A stretch of DNA of 64,000 nucleotides from JAXMCK01 sp046349395 (GTDB taxonomy: Bacteria; Pseudomonadota; Alphaproteobacteria; Geminicoccales; Geminicoccaceae). The DNA is taken from NCBI GenBank assembly GCA_046349395.1, contig JAXMCK010000003.1, positions 186,001-250,000 on the forward strand. Direction: 5' to 3'. This document shows, in pieces, positions 33,607-41,448 of this stretch; the stretch's first letter is position 1; the number at the start of each line of letters is the position of its first letter. The translations under genes were made by a program, and so were the position numbers. Below the pieces are notes generated by a model. That model saw only the letters and a program-made list of their open reading frames with translations. It did not search any database and was not told the origin of the DNA.

Positions 33607-34425
33607 TCAGTAGTTGCCGTCATAGGCAGCGCCGAAGATCTGCCCGACGCGGAAACTCAATCCCGGCACGACGATGGTATTGAGGGTTTTCACCGCTGTC
33701 TTCGCACCGGTATTCTGGTTGATGGTGTAGACTGTGGTGTTGGCGAAGCCGTAAAGTGAGTTGCCGGGTGCGGCTAAGCCGTAAAGGTTGATGAGTCCGA
33801 CCGTGACCGAGTTCAGTACAGCACCTGTGTTGGGATTGAGCTTGACGAGGCGTTTGGCGACATTGTCGGACGCCAGATACAGAGCACCGTTCACCTTGAC
33901 GAGATCGCCACCCGACTTGAACGAACCGGTTGAACCGATGACGGTCGCTTTCCCGGTCGCGATGTTGATACGATAGAGCTTCGCCTGCGAGTAGCTGTGC
34001 GCATAACAGGCGCTGCTGCTGTAACAGAAGAGCGCATTGATGCCGCTGGCACCGAGATTGCCGACGAACGTCAGCGCGCCGTTGCTCGGATTGACTCGGT
34101 AGAACTTGGTGAAGGTCACCCCGTACAGCTTGCCGCCCGGGGCAAAGGAGATGTCCTTGAGTTCCTGGCTGGTCCTGCCGATGTACTTGATACCTTTGGT
34201 ACCGGTGTCGAAGGTCCAGAGGTGACTGTTCGTATCGGTCAGGTAGATCTTGGCTCCCGAGGCACGGGCGGTGGTCTCGCCGGCCGTCGATGCGAGCGGG
34301 ATCGATCCGCTCGGAACTTCGGCTGCATCCTGGGCGGTCTGCGCCTGGGCGATGCCCGACACGAGGATGCCGAGCATGACGGCGAGGACCGGTGGCCGCC
34401 AGAGACCGAGTTTCAAGTTTTTCAT
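33607..34425 (-). CDS. Secreted beta-propeller-like protein, paralogue A
   Basis: A 272-residue exported protein of unknown function. A signal peptide (basic MKNLKLGLWRPP, hydrophobic VLAVMLGILVSGIA, cut near AQA) is followed by repeated units of about 40 residues with the pattern LYxVxxxTGxxTxxG: for example LYGVTFTKFYRVNPSNGALT, LYRINIATGKATVIGS and VYTINQNTGAKTAV. This is the look of DUF4394- or PQQ-like propellers. A cysteine pair (FCYSSSACYAH) lies near residue 135. Codon use is less GC-biased than in the neighbours. It is a tandem paralogue of the next gene, about 180 bases away, in the same orientation. Confidence 0.7.
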   Translation of the reverse strand: MKNLKLGLWRPPVLAVMLGILVSGIAQAQTAQDAAEVPSGSIPLASTAGETTARASGAKIYLTDTNSHLWTFDTGTKGIKYIGRTSQELKDISFAPGGKLYGVTFTKFYRVNPSNGALTFVGNLGASGINALFCYSSSACYAHSYSQAKLYRINIATGKATVIGSTGSFKSGGDLVKVNGALYLASDNVAKRLVKLNPNTGAVLNSVTVGLINLYGLAAPGNSLYGFANTTVYTINQNTGAKTAVKTLNTIVVPGLSFRVGQIFGAAYDGNY

Positions 34426-34448
34426 AACGCTACTCGACGCAGGATTTG

Positions 34449-34506
34449 ACTGTTCCCGTCATTATCGTTTTGGAACAGTTTATAGTCAACAGTACTGAAA
34501 CTGTTC
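34449..34506. promoter_or_regulatory. Cluster of four ACTGTT/AACAGT half-sites upstream of propeller gene A
   Basis: Within 58 bases lie ACTGTTC (34449-34455), GAACAGT (34473-34479), AACAGT (34488-34493) and ACTGTTC (34500-34506). The outer copies form a nine-base inverted repeat, GAACAGTTT/AAACTGTTC, and the last two form AACAGT-N6-ACTGTT at 34488-34505. The cluster sits 24-81 bases upstream of the start codon at 34425, where a promoter is expected, so it is a probable regulator-binding region. Confidence 0.5.
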
Positions 34507-34605
34507 AATCCTGAGCATGAATTCGTATCTAGAGTTGCACGGCGAGCAGGCGCTCAGCGCCTAACGGGCGCAGGATCGGCATGTGACGTTGCGGCGAGGA
34601 CGGTG

Positions 34606-35460
34606 TCACTGCGGGTACGCAGCCCCGCGGACCTGATCGGGGCCTGCAGGCCAGACGGGCAGGGTGACGGTCGACTCGGTGGCGCCGGTATCCTCGTTGA
34701 TCTCGTAGAGCTTCACCTTGCCGTTCGGGAAACCAAAGCCGTAGAGCTTGTTCGTGCCGGTGCTGACGAGACCCCAGAGTTGGTCGATACCGTCGCGCTT
34801 GGGGCTGCCGCTCACGAGTGTGCCCGTCGTCGGGTCGAGTCTGATGAGCCAGCCGTTCTCGGCCGCCAGATACAGCTTGCCCTCGTGGAAGGTCAGGTCA
34901 CCGTCCGAAGTATATCCGAACTGCTTGTTGGACGGCGTGATCGGCGTCGCGCGGCCCGTGGCGATCATGATCTTGAACAAGCGCTTCGAATTGGCGGCCG
35001 CCGCGAGGCAGTAGCTGTTGCTGGGACAGACCAGCGCGTTCATCATGACGCCGTACTGATTGAGACCAGCGACCTGATTCGCTCGATAGTACTTTCCTCG
35101 ACTGTCGAACGTGATGATGTAGAAGTAGCTGAAATCGATACCGTATAGAATGCCGTTTGGCGCGTACGCAATGTCGCTCAACGTGACATTGATCGGGTAA
35201 CCTTTTCCGACCATTTTTCCATTGGCAACGTCGACCTTGTAGACCGAGCGCGCGTCCACGACCGTTGCCACTTTCGGCGTGACGGTACGTCTATCTGCAC
35301 TGCCGGTGCCGAGGGGCGGTAGGGACAAGCTGGCGTCCGGTACGGTTCTCGGGCTGTTGCGTTCCTGCGCTCGCAGACCCGCCGGTCCCAAGCCGGTCAC
35401 GGCGACGATGAAGCAAATCAGTCCGGCTCTGATGAAGCTATCAAGTTGCCACATGTTCAT
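34606..35460 (-). CDS. Secreted beta-propeller-like protein, paralogue B
   Basis: A 284-residue exported protein, paralogous to the preceding downstream gene. An N-terminal hydrophobic segment (GLICFIVAVTGLGPAGL, cut near RAQE) is followed by the same repeated pattern: NGILYGIDFSYFYIITFDSRG, LFKIMIATGRATPITPS, KLYLAAENGWLIRLDPTTG and KLYEINEDTGATESTVT. A cysteine pair (LVCPSNSYCLAA) stands at the same place as in paralogue A. Both proteins end with a short GAAY motif plus a few residues. Both genes have an upstream palindrome at nearly the same distance. Function is unknown; a cell-surface or periplasmic binding role is only a guess. Confidence 0.7.
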   Translation of the reverse strand: MNMWQLDSFIRAGLICFIVAVTGLGPAGLRAQERNSPRTVPDASLSLPPLGTGSADRRTVTPKVATVVDARSVYKVDVANGKMVGKGYPINVTLSDIAYAPNGILYGIDFSYFYIITFDSRGKYYRANQVAGLNQYGVMMNALVCPSNSYCLAAAANSKRLFKIMIATGRATPITPSNKQFGYTSDGDLTFHEGKLYLAAENGWLIRLDPTTGTLVSGSPKRDGIDQLWGLVSTGTNKLYGFGFPNGKVKLYEINEDTGATESTVTLPVWPAGPDQVRGAAYPQ

Positions 35461-35523
35461 ATTTCGCTGCCGCAGTCGAATTCAGAGTAGCGGTCACTCT
35501 ATCGTTCATCGGCGAATTTGGTC

Positions 35524-35541
35524 AACAGCTCCGAGACTGTG
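35524..35541. promoter_or_regulatory. 18-bp palindrome upstream of propeller gene B, matching that of gene A
   Basis: AACAGCTCCGAGACTGTG has the form AACAGY-N6-ACTGTK and is the same length and layout as AACAGTACTGAAACTGTT at 34488-34505. It begins 63 bases upstream of the start codon at 35460; the copy for gene A begins 62 bases upstream of its own start codon. Confidence 0.45.
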
Positions 35542-35637
35542 CAATTCCCTGCGCGCTGCGAAACCGCAGATTGCGGGCGGGTCTCTTCTCGCCCGCGCTG
35601 GCTCTGGTAGGGTCCGCAGCCGAACAGGGAGGAAACG

Positions 35638-36639
35638 ATGCAGAAGCTGCGGTTCGGCGTGATGGGCGTCGCGAAGATCGCGCGGGAGAAGGTGATCCCG
35701 CCGTTGCAGAAGGCCTCGCGCTGCGAGGTGGTGGCGATCGCCTCGCGGGATGCCGAACATGCGGCCGCTGCCGCGAAGAAGCTGGGCATTCCGCGGGCCC
35801 ACGGCAGCTACGAGGCGCTGCTCGCCGATCCCGAGGTCGACGCCGTCTACATCCCGCTGCCCAACCATCTGCACGTGGAGTGGAGCCGGCGTGCGGCGGA
35901 AGCCGGCAAGCTCGTGCTCTGCGAGAAGCCGCTGGGACTGACGGCCGAGGACGCGGCGAGCCTGATCGCGGTGCGCGACCGCACCGGGAAGGTGATCCAG
36001 GAAGCCTTCATGGTGCGCACGCACCCGCAATGGCTGAAGGCGCGCGAGATCGTGCGCTCGGGCCGGCTCGGCACCCTGCGGGCGATCCAGGGTTGGTTCA
36101 GCTACCATCTCACCGACCCCGCCAATGTGCGCAACGTCCGTGAGTGGGGCGGCGGCGGCCTGCTCGACATCGGCTGCTACCCGATCACGACGTCGCGCTT
36201 CGTCACCGACCGCGAGCCGACGCGCGTCGCGGCCCTGATCGACCGCGACCCGACGAGCGGCATCGACCGGCAGGGCTCGGTGATCCTCGACTTCGGCGAC
36301 GTGCAGTCGAGCTTCGGCTACGGCACGCAGATGGTGCCGCGGCAGACCATGCAGTTCTTCGGCGACAAGGGCCGGCTGGAGGTCGAGGTGCCGTTCAACG
36401 CGCCGGTCGACCGGCCGTGCCGGCTCGCGCTCTACCAGGGGCCTGGGCTCGGCGACGTGCCGGCCGAGGTGATCGAGATCCCGACCTGCGACCAGTACGG
36501 GATCATGGGCGACGCCTTCGCCGCCGCCGTCCAGGACGGCACACCGCCGCCGGTGTCGCTGGAGAACAGTGTCGCCAACATGAAGGTGATCGACGCCTGC
36601 TTCCGCGCCGCCGAGACGGGTGCTTGGGTCGCGTTGTAG
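35638..36639 (+). CDS. Gfo/Idh/MocA family NAD(P)-dependent oxidoreductase
   Basis: A 333-residue two-domain oxidoreductase. The N-terminal Rossmann fold begins RFGVMGVAKIAREKVIPPL, and the family dinucleotide-binding signature VLCEKPLGLTAEDA lies around residues 98-111 (the EKP lysine is conserved). The GFO_IDH_MocA C-terminal domain contains REWGGGGLLDIGCYPI (about residues 164-179) with the aspartate and histidine-equivalent positions typical of sugar dehydrogenases. The substrate cannot be deduced. A strong ribosome site, GGGAGGAAACG, precedes the ATG. Confidence 0.92.
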   Translation: MQKLRFGVMGVAKIAREKVIPPLQKASRCEVVAIASRDAEHAAAAAKKLGIPRAHGSYEALLADPEVDAVYIPLPNHLHVEWSRRAAEAGKLVLCEKPLGLTAEDAASLIAVRDRTGKVIQEAFMVRTHPQWLKAREIVRSGRLGTLRAIQGWFSYHLTDPANVRNVREWGGGGLLDIGCYPITTSRFVTDREPTRVAALIDRDPTSGIDRQGSVILDFGDVQSSFGYGTQMVPRQTMQFFGDKGRLEVEVPFNAPVDRPCRLALYQGPGLGDVPAEVIEIPTCDQYGIMGDAFAAAVQDGTPPPVSLENSVANMKVIDACFRAAETGAWVAL

Positions 36640-36641
36640 GT

Positions 36642-36926
36642 TTATCGGATCTCCGTCTCGACGAAGGCGAACTCGAAGTCGTTGGCGTTGATCACGTCGT
36701 GCTCGACGCCAGCCCGGCGGAAATAGGGCACCCCGGCTTTCAGGTCGGCCACGGTCTCGACTCCGCCGGCTCCGACCAAGCGTAGGCGGCCGTCCATCAG
36801 CGACAGGACGACATAGTTGAACTCGTGCCGATGCCAGCCGGTGGCGGCGCCAGGGGCGAAGCGCCACTCGGTGACCCGCACCCGCTCATTGTCGATGAAG
36901 ACCGTGGGCACCGCACTGCCGCTCAT
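36642..36926 (-). CDS. Small cupin-domain protein
   Basis: A 94-residue single-domain cupin. The first cupin motif is GWHRHEFNYVVLSLMDGRL (about residues 30-48) and the second is FRRAGVEHDVINAND (about residues 69-83), giving the usual two histidines, a glutamate and a further histidine as metal ligands. Similar small cupins serve as ligand-binding or minor enzymatic proteins, and no substrate is evident. It is convergent with the Gfo/Idh/MocA gene (2-base gap) and divergent from the DUF3300 gene. The start MSGSAVPTVF was preferred over non-ATG upstream options. Confidence 0.8.
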   Translation of the reverse strand: MSGSAVPTVFIDNERVRVTEWRFAPGAATGWHRHEFNYVVLSLMDGRLRLVGAGGVETVADLKAGVPYFRRAGVEHDVINANDFEFAFVETEIR

Positions 36927-37012
36927 GAGCGTCTCTGTAACCGGGGTGATTGTGCGAACGTGACAGCACAGTAAGGTGCAGGCGGCAACGGGCAGGTCGC
37001 AGGGGGGACGGC

Positions 37013-38749
37013 ATGTCGTGGCGAGCCGCAATGTCGGCGCTGACGGTGGCGCTTGCCGTGTGCTTGGCGACGAAGGCCGGCCATGCCCAGGATCAGGCCG
37101 CCGACGAGGTGGTGGAGGCGAGCTCCGACGATCTCGAGGCGCTGGTGGCACCGGTGGCGCTGTTTCCCGATCCCATCCTGATGCTGGTGCTGCAGGGCTC
37201 GGTGCTGCCGCTGCAGATCGTGCAGGCGGACCGCTTCCTCGACGCGCACGCCAAGGACGCATCCCGGGAGCCGCCCGATGGGCTCGATCCGGCGGTGATG
37301 GGGCTGCTCAACTATCCCGACGTGGTCGGGCAGATGAGCGACTATCTCGACTGGACACAGTCCATGGGCGAGGCCGTCGTCGACCAGCTCGACGAGGTGC
37401 AGGTGGCGATCCAGGACGTCCGCCAGACCGCCTACGGGCTCGGCATGCTGAAGACGACCGACCAGCAGAAGGTGATCGTCGAGGACGACGTGATCCGGAT
37501 CATGCCGGCGAGCAAGGACAAGGTGGTCATCCCGATCTACGACGCCGGCGCCCTGCTCGAAGCCGGTGCCGCTGCCGAAGAGGCCGCGGTGGCGATCCAG
37601 GAGCCGGCACCCGCGACGGCAGCACCCGCCCCTGCATCGGCTCCCGCCCCAGCTGCGGCTCCCGCACCGGCGTCGACGCAGGCATTCGCCCCCGAGCCGG
37701 CGTCGACGACCGCACCGATCGCCTACGCCCCGGCGGCCGTCGCACCGCCGCCGGTCGCTTACAGCGCGCCGCAGAGCAGCTTCTGGTCGACTGCGGCGAC
37801 CTTCGCCGGCGGAGCCGCCGTCGGCGGGCTGCTGGGCTACGTCCTGTCGGACGACGACAATGACGACATCGACTGGGACGACATCAACGACGAGATGGAG
37901 GACCTGTTCGACGACCAGTTCGACGACTTCGCCGACGACATGCGGGACGAGATCCGCAATGCCATCGACGACAACGACATCGAGGAGCTGAGCGACCGGC
38001 TGAACGGCCGCGACGTCAACATCTCGGACAGCAACATCGTCGTCGGCAACCAGATGCGCCAGCGCGAGAGCATCCAGAACGAGCTTCGTGCCCGGCAGGA
38101 GGGGACGAAGCAGGGCCTCGGGACCCGCAAGGAGCGCGAGAAGAAGCTGGCGGAGCTGCGGGAAAAGGGTGGCGACGGCGGGCTGACGCTACCGCGGGCG
38201 GCGGGCCCCAAGCCGGCGAAGGCGGCGGCCCCCAGGCTGCCCCAGCGGGCCGATGCGGCGCCCAAAGTGAAGCGGCAGGTCGAGCTGCCGAAGGGGGCCG
38301 GGACGCGGCGGGATGCGGCGGCGGCCGCTGCGCCGAAGAGCGTGAAGCAGATCGCGTCGGTCCAGCAGCGGGCGAAGGTCGAGGGTCGCCCCCGCCCGCA
38401 GACCCTCGGCACCAAGGCGCCGGCCCAAACGCGGGATGTCACGAGGCCGCGGCCGAACGCGGCAGCTATGGCAGCGGCGGCCAACCCGCGGCGTCAGGTC
38501 AACCGCGACAGCGACCGGGGTCAGGCGAGCCGTGCGGCGGCAGCCAAGCTCGGCAACGTCAAGCTGCCACAGGCCGCACGCGGCGGTGGCGACGGGCCGA
38601 AGCTGCAGCGACCCGGCGGGAGCGGCGGGAGTCGTGGGGGCAACGCACTGAAGAACGTCGGTGGCAGCGGCAAGGCGGCGAAGATCGCTTCGGACCGGGG
38701 CAAGCAGAGCCGTGGCGGTGGCGAGGGTGGCAGGCGGCGAAAGGGCTGA
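37013..38749 (+). CDS. DUF3300 protein with acidic hinge and basic tail
   Basis: A 578-residue exported protein. The start MSWRAAMSAL follows AGGGGGGA and gives a signal peptide ending at GHAQD. The DUF3300 domain (about residues 30-180) contains LVAPVALFPDPILMLVLQGS and ADRFLDAHAKDAS. It is followed by an alanine/proline-rich linker (residues 190-255), a glycine-rich possible membrane segment (FAGGAAVGGLLGYVLS), a strongly acidic stretch DDDNDDIDWDDINDEMEDLF (about residues 280-300), and a long lysine/arginine/glycine-rich tail of about 250 residues. The charge pattern suggests binding to an acidic polymer, but this is inference. It pairs with the DUF2950 gene three bases downstream, a known association of unknown function. 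Confidence 0.85.
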   Translation: MSWRAAMSALTVALAVCLATKAGHAQDQAADEVVEASSDDLEALVAPVALFPDPILMLVLQGSVLPLQIVQADRFLDAHAKDASREPPDGLDPAVMGLLNYPDVVGQMSDYLDWTQSMGEAVVDQLDEVQVAIQDVRQTAYGLGMLKTTDQQKVIVEDDVIRIMPASKDKVVIPIYDAGALLEAGAAAEEAAVAIQEPAPATAAPAPASAPAPAAAPAPASTQAFAPEPASTTAPIAYAPAAVAPPPVAYSAPQSSFWSTAATFAGGAAVGGLLGYVLSDDDNDDIDWDDINDEMEDLFDDQFDDFADDMRDEIRNAIDDNDIEELSDRLNGRDVNISDSNIVVGNQMRQRESIQNELRARQEGTKQGLGTRKEREKKLAELREKGGDGGLTLPRAAGPKPAKAAAPRLPQRADAAPKVKRQVELPKGAGTRRDAAAAAAPKSVKQIASVQQRAKVEGRPRPQTLGTKAPAQTRDVTRPRPNAAAMAAAANPRRQVNRDSDRGQASRAAAAKLGNVKLPQAARGGGDGPKLQRPGGSGGSRGGNALKNVGGSGKAAKIASDRGKQSRGGGEGGRRRKG

Positions 38750-38752
38750 TCG

Positions 38753-39688
38753 ATGCGCAACGTGAACCTATTCCGCATTCGCGCCGGGCTCTGCGCCGCG
38801 GTGATGATGGGCTGGTCCCTGGCCGCGGCGGCCGATGAAGCGAGCCAGCCGCATTTTCCGACGCCTGAGGCAGCTCTGGATGCGCTCCGTGCCAGTCTGG
38901 ACGCCGAGGACTCGTCGGCCCTCGTGAACCTGCTCGGGCCCGAGAACAAGGACGACATCGTCGGCGGCGACGCGGCGCAGGCGCGGAACGTTCTGGACCA
39001 GGCGAGGGCGGCGGCGGACCGGGGCCTGAAGCTGGAGCCGGGCGAGGCTCCCGACACCTGGACGGTAGTGATCGGCAGCCGGGACTGGCCGCTGCCCTTT
39101 CCGCTGGTGAAGGAAGCGGCCGGCTGGCGGTTCGACACCGAGGCCGGGCTCGACGAGATCGTCGACCGGCGGATCGGCGAGAACGAGCTGACCGCCATCG
39201 CCAACATGCGGGCCTATGTCGACGCCCAGGTCGAGTACGCCGGGGAGGATCATGACGGCGACGAGGTGCTCGAATACGCGCAGCGGATCCTCAGCACGCC
39301 CGGCAAGCAGGACGGCCTCTACTGGCGCACGGAGCCGGGTCAGCCGCTGAGCCCGCTCGGTCCGCTGGCCCAGGACGATGCGGACTACACCCAGTACATG
39401 GAGGCGGGTGATTCCTATCACGGCTACGAGTACAAGGTGCTGGCGGCCCAGGGCGCGAATCCCCCAGGCGGCGCCTACGACTACGTCATCAACGGCAACA
39501 TGATCGCCGGCTTCGGCCTGATCGCCTGGCCGACCGACTATGGCAACTCGGGGATCATGACCTTCATCGTCAATCATCAGGGCAGGGTGTACGAGAAGGA
39601 CCTGGGTCCGGACACGGCGAAGATCGCGCAGGCGATCGGCCGCTACGATCCCGATGCGAGCTGGACCCGGCTGACGGAGACGCAGTGA
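38753..39688 (+). CDS. DUF2950 exported protein
   Basis: A 311-residue protein with a signal peptide (MRNVNLFRIRAGLCAAVMMG to about AAADE). The DUF2950 domain covers most of the mature protein: FPTPEAALDALRASLDAED, VIGSRDWPLPFPLVKEAAGW, NMRAYVDAQVEYAGEDHDGD, GLYWRTEPGQPLSPLGPLA, and the C-terminal GIMTFIVNHQGRVYEKDLG. It directly follows the DUF3300 gene, the usual partner in proteobacteria, so both products probably work in one periplasmic process. The stop overlaps the start of the GST gene by four bases. Confidence 0.88.
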   Translation: MRNVNLFRIRAGLCAAVMMGWSLAAAADEASQPHFPTPEAALDALRASLDAEDSSALVNLLGPENKDDIVGGDAAQARNVLDQARAAADRGLKLEPGEAPDTWTVVIGSRDWPLPFPLVKEAAGWRFDTEAGLDEIVDRRIGENELTAIANMRAYVDAQVEYAGEDHDGDEVLEYAQRILSTPGKQDGLYWRTEPGQPLSPLGPLAQDDADYTQYMEAGDSYHGYEYKVLAAQGANPPGGAYDYVINGNMIAGFGLIAWPTDYGNSGIMTFIVNHQGRVYEKDLGPDTAKIAQAIGRYDPDASWTRLTETQ

Positions 39689-40296
39689 CGCTCCTCACGC
39701 TCTACGACTTCCCGGGCTCGGGCAACGGCTACAAGGTGAGGCTGCTACTGGCCCAGCTGGGCGTGCCCTACCGGCTCGTGGCACTCGACATCCTCAAGGG
39801 CGAGACGCGCACGCCCGAGTTCCTGGCCATCAATCCCAACGGCAAGATCCCGACGGTCGTGCTCGACGACGGCACCGTGCTGCCGGAATCGAACGCCATC
39901 ATGTGGTACTTCGCCGAAGGCACGCCCCTGGTGCCGGACGACCGCCTGGGCCGGGCGCAGGTGCTGAGCTGGCTCTTCTTCGAGCAGTACAGCCACGAGC
40001 CGACCATCGCCGTGGCGCGATTCATCCTGCACTTCATGCCCGAGGACAGCCCGCGACGGGCCGAGTTGCCGCGGCTGCAGGAACGGGGTGCCGCGGCACT
40101 CGACGTCCTGGAGACTCGGCTGCAGCGACACCCCTTCCTGGTGGCCGATCGCTACTCGATCGCGGACATAGCACTCTACGCCTACACGCACGTGGCCGGG
40201 GAAGGCGGGTTCGACCTCCGCCGTTGGCCCGCGATAGGTGACTGGCTCCGCCGGGTCCGGGAACAGCCCGGCCACGTGCCGATGGATCTTGGCTGA
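39685..40296 (+). CDS. Glutathione S-transferase
   Basis: A 203-residue cytosolic GST. The N-terminal thioredoxin-like domain has LTLYDFPGSGNGYKVRLLLA with a serine in the active-site loop, INPNGKIPTVVLDDG with the cis-proline, and the glutathione-binding LPESNAIMWYFAEGT. The helical C-terminal domain contains FLVADRYSIADIALYAYTH, including the N-capping motif. The start is GTG overlapping the DUF2950 stop. The physiological substrate cannot be predicted. Confidence 0.92.
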   Translation: MTLLTLYDFPGSGNGYKVRLLLAQLGVPYRLVALDILKGETRTPEFLAINPNGKIPTVVLDDGTVLPESNAIMWYFAEGTPLVPDDRLGRAQVLSWLFFEQYSHEPTIAVARFILHFMPEDSPRRAELPRLQERGAAALDVLETRLQRHPFLVADRYSIADIALYAYTHVAGEGGFDLRRWPAIGDWLRRVREQPGHVPMDLG

Positions 40297-40299
40297 AGG

Positions 40300-40707
40300 T
40301 CAGTCCGAGGCCAGCATCTGCTCGGTGGCGACGATCGTGACCGGGGCCACACCGTCCTCGACCATGCCGAGGCGCTTGGCGGCTCCCTTGGAAAGGTCGA
40401 TCACCCGGCCCGCCTTATAGGGGCCGCGGTCGTTGATCTCGACGACGACAGACCTGCCGTTCTCGATATTGGTGACGCGCACCTTGGAGCCGAACGGCAG
40501 ATCCCGGTGTGCTGCGGTCATGTCGCTCGGGTCGTAGCGGTCACCGCTGGCGGTGCGCCGGCCCTCGAAGCCCGGGCCGTACCACGACGCCTTTCCGGCC
40601 TGCTCGAAGCTGTACCTCTTTCCGGCCGCAACCGGCTCTGCCAACATCGCGCCAAGGGCAGTCAATACTGCCAAAGACAAGGTGAGATTACGCGTCTTTC
40701 CCTTCAT
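40300..40707 (-). CDS. rlpA: RlpA-like septal ring protein (double-psi beta-barrel)
   Basis: A 135-residue exported protein with a signal peptide (MKGKTRNLTLSLAVLTALGAM to AAG). The RlpA domain follows: GKASWYGPGFEGRRTASGDRY, MTAAHRDLPFGSKVRVTN, and VVVEINDRGPYKAGRVIDLS with the catalytic-type aspartate and histidine positions. RlpA of Pseudomonas is a lytic transglycosylase acting on denuded glycan. This copy is short and lacks a SPOR domain, so septal targeting is not evident. No lipobox cysteine is present. Confidence 0.88.
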   Translation of the reverse strand: MKGKTRNLTLSLAVLTALGAMLAEPVAAGKRYSFEQAGKASWYGPGFEGRRTASGDRYDPSDMTAAHRDLPFGSKVRVTNIENGRSVVVEINDRGPYKAGRVIDLSKGAAKRLGMVEDGVAPVTIVATEQMLASD

Positions 40708-40931
40708 GGCTCGGTGTCCTCCTTCGTACGTCTCACTGCTGGTGCTGCCTTGGGGGCACCAACAATGAAGGAGGCGGCCTATGCCCAGAGTTCCCGGAAT
40801 GTGCAAGCAATTGGACCGTGCCGAGCCGACACGGCCCAACGAGTAGGCGTTATTCGAGTGCGTGAATCGGCAGCTGTGATGCTGCACTGCAACAACTTTG
40901 TTGCGAGCGAGGCACAGCGATGCGGAGGGCT

Positions 40932-40951
40932 GCGGCCGCGCAAGCGGCCGC
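40932..40951 (-). terminator. GC hairpin after the Gre-factor gene
   Basis: Two copies of GCGGCCGC separated by GCAA form a stable inverted repeat starting eight bases after the stop codon of the Gre-type gene on the minus strand. There is no U tract. A second small hairpin, GCAACAA-CT-TTGTTGC, lies at 40889-40904. Either could end the operon read from 42155. Confidence 0.35.
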
Positions 40952-40959
40952 TTCGAAGC

Positions 40960-41448
40960 TCAGGCCTCGACGGGCTCCGGAGCCGTCTGGATGGCCAGGA
41001 TCTCGACCTCGCCCGTCGGCAGCCGACGCGAGTCCCCGGCCTCGGCACCCAGCAGGGCGCTCGCCACGGGTGTGGTCCAGGCGATACGCCCGGTGACCGG
41101 ATCGGCCTCGTCCTCGCCGACGATCCTCAGGCGCATGGGCTTGCCGTCGGTGCGCTCCAGCTCGACGAGCGCTCCGAAGACCACGCGGTCGGCGTCGGCG
41201 TCCGGGACGGTCACCTGTGCTGTGCTGCGGCGGGCACTCCAGTAGCGCAGCTCGCGATTGGCGCGGCCCATCGCCTCCTGATCGTCGGCATCCGTGGCGG
41301 TGGCCAGTTCGTGGCGCCAGCGCTGCAGCTCGGCATCGATCAGTGCCAAGCCCCTCTCCGTCACGAAGTTCGGATGCGGGCTGATCGGGCGATCCGGCAT
41401 CGGAGCGACGACGATGCCGTCGTCCTCCCGGACGAAGGCGCGGCTCAT
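40960..41448 (-). CDS. GreA/GreB-family transcription elongation factor
   Basis: A 162-residue protein. The N-terminal part should form the coiled coil (FVTERGLALIDAELQRWRHE to RELRYWSARRS), and the C-terminal FKBP-like domain contains VVFGALVELERTDGKPMRLR, IVGEDEADPVTGRIAWTTPV and ASALLGAEAGDS. It resembles the GreB-like proteins of alphaproteobacteria, which are additional to the main GreA. Gre factors stimulate transcript cleavage in backtracked RNA polymerase. Its start overlaps the stop of the YfcG-like gene by four bases. Confidence 0.85.
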   Translation of the reverse strand: MSRAFVREDDGIVVAPMPDRPISPHPNFVTERGLALIDAELQRWRHELATATDADDQEAMGRANRELRYWSARRSTAQVTVPDADADRVVFGALVELERTDGKPMRLRIVGEDEADPVTGRIAWTTPVASALLGAEAGDSRRLPTGEVEILAIQTAPEPVEA

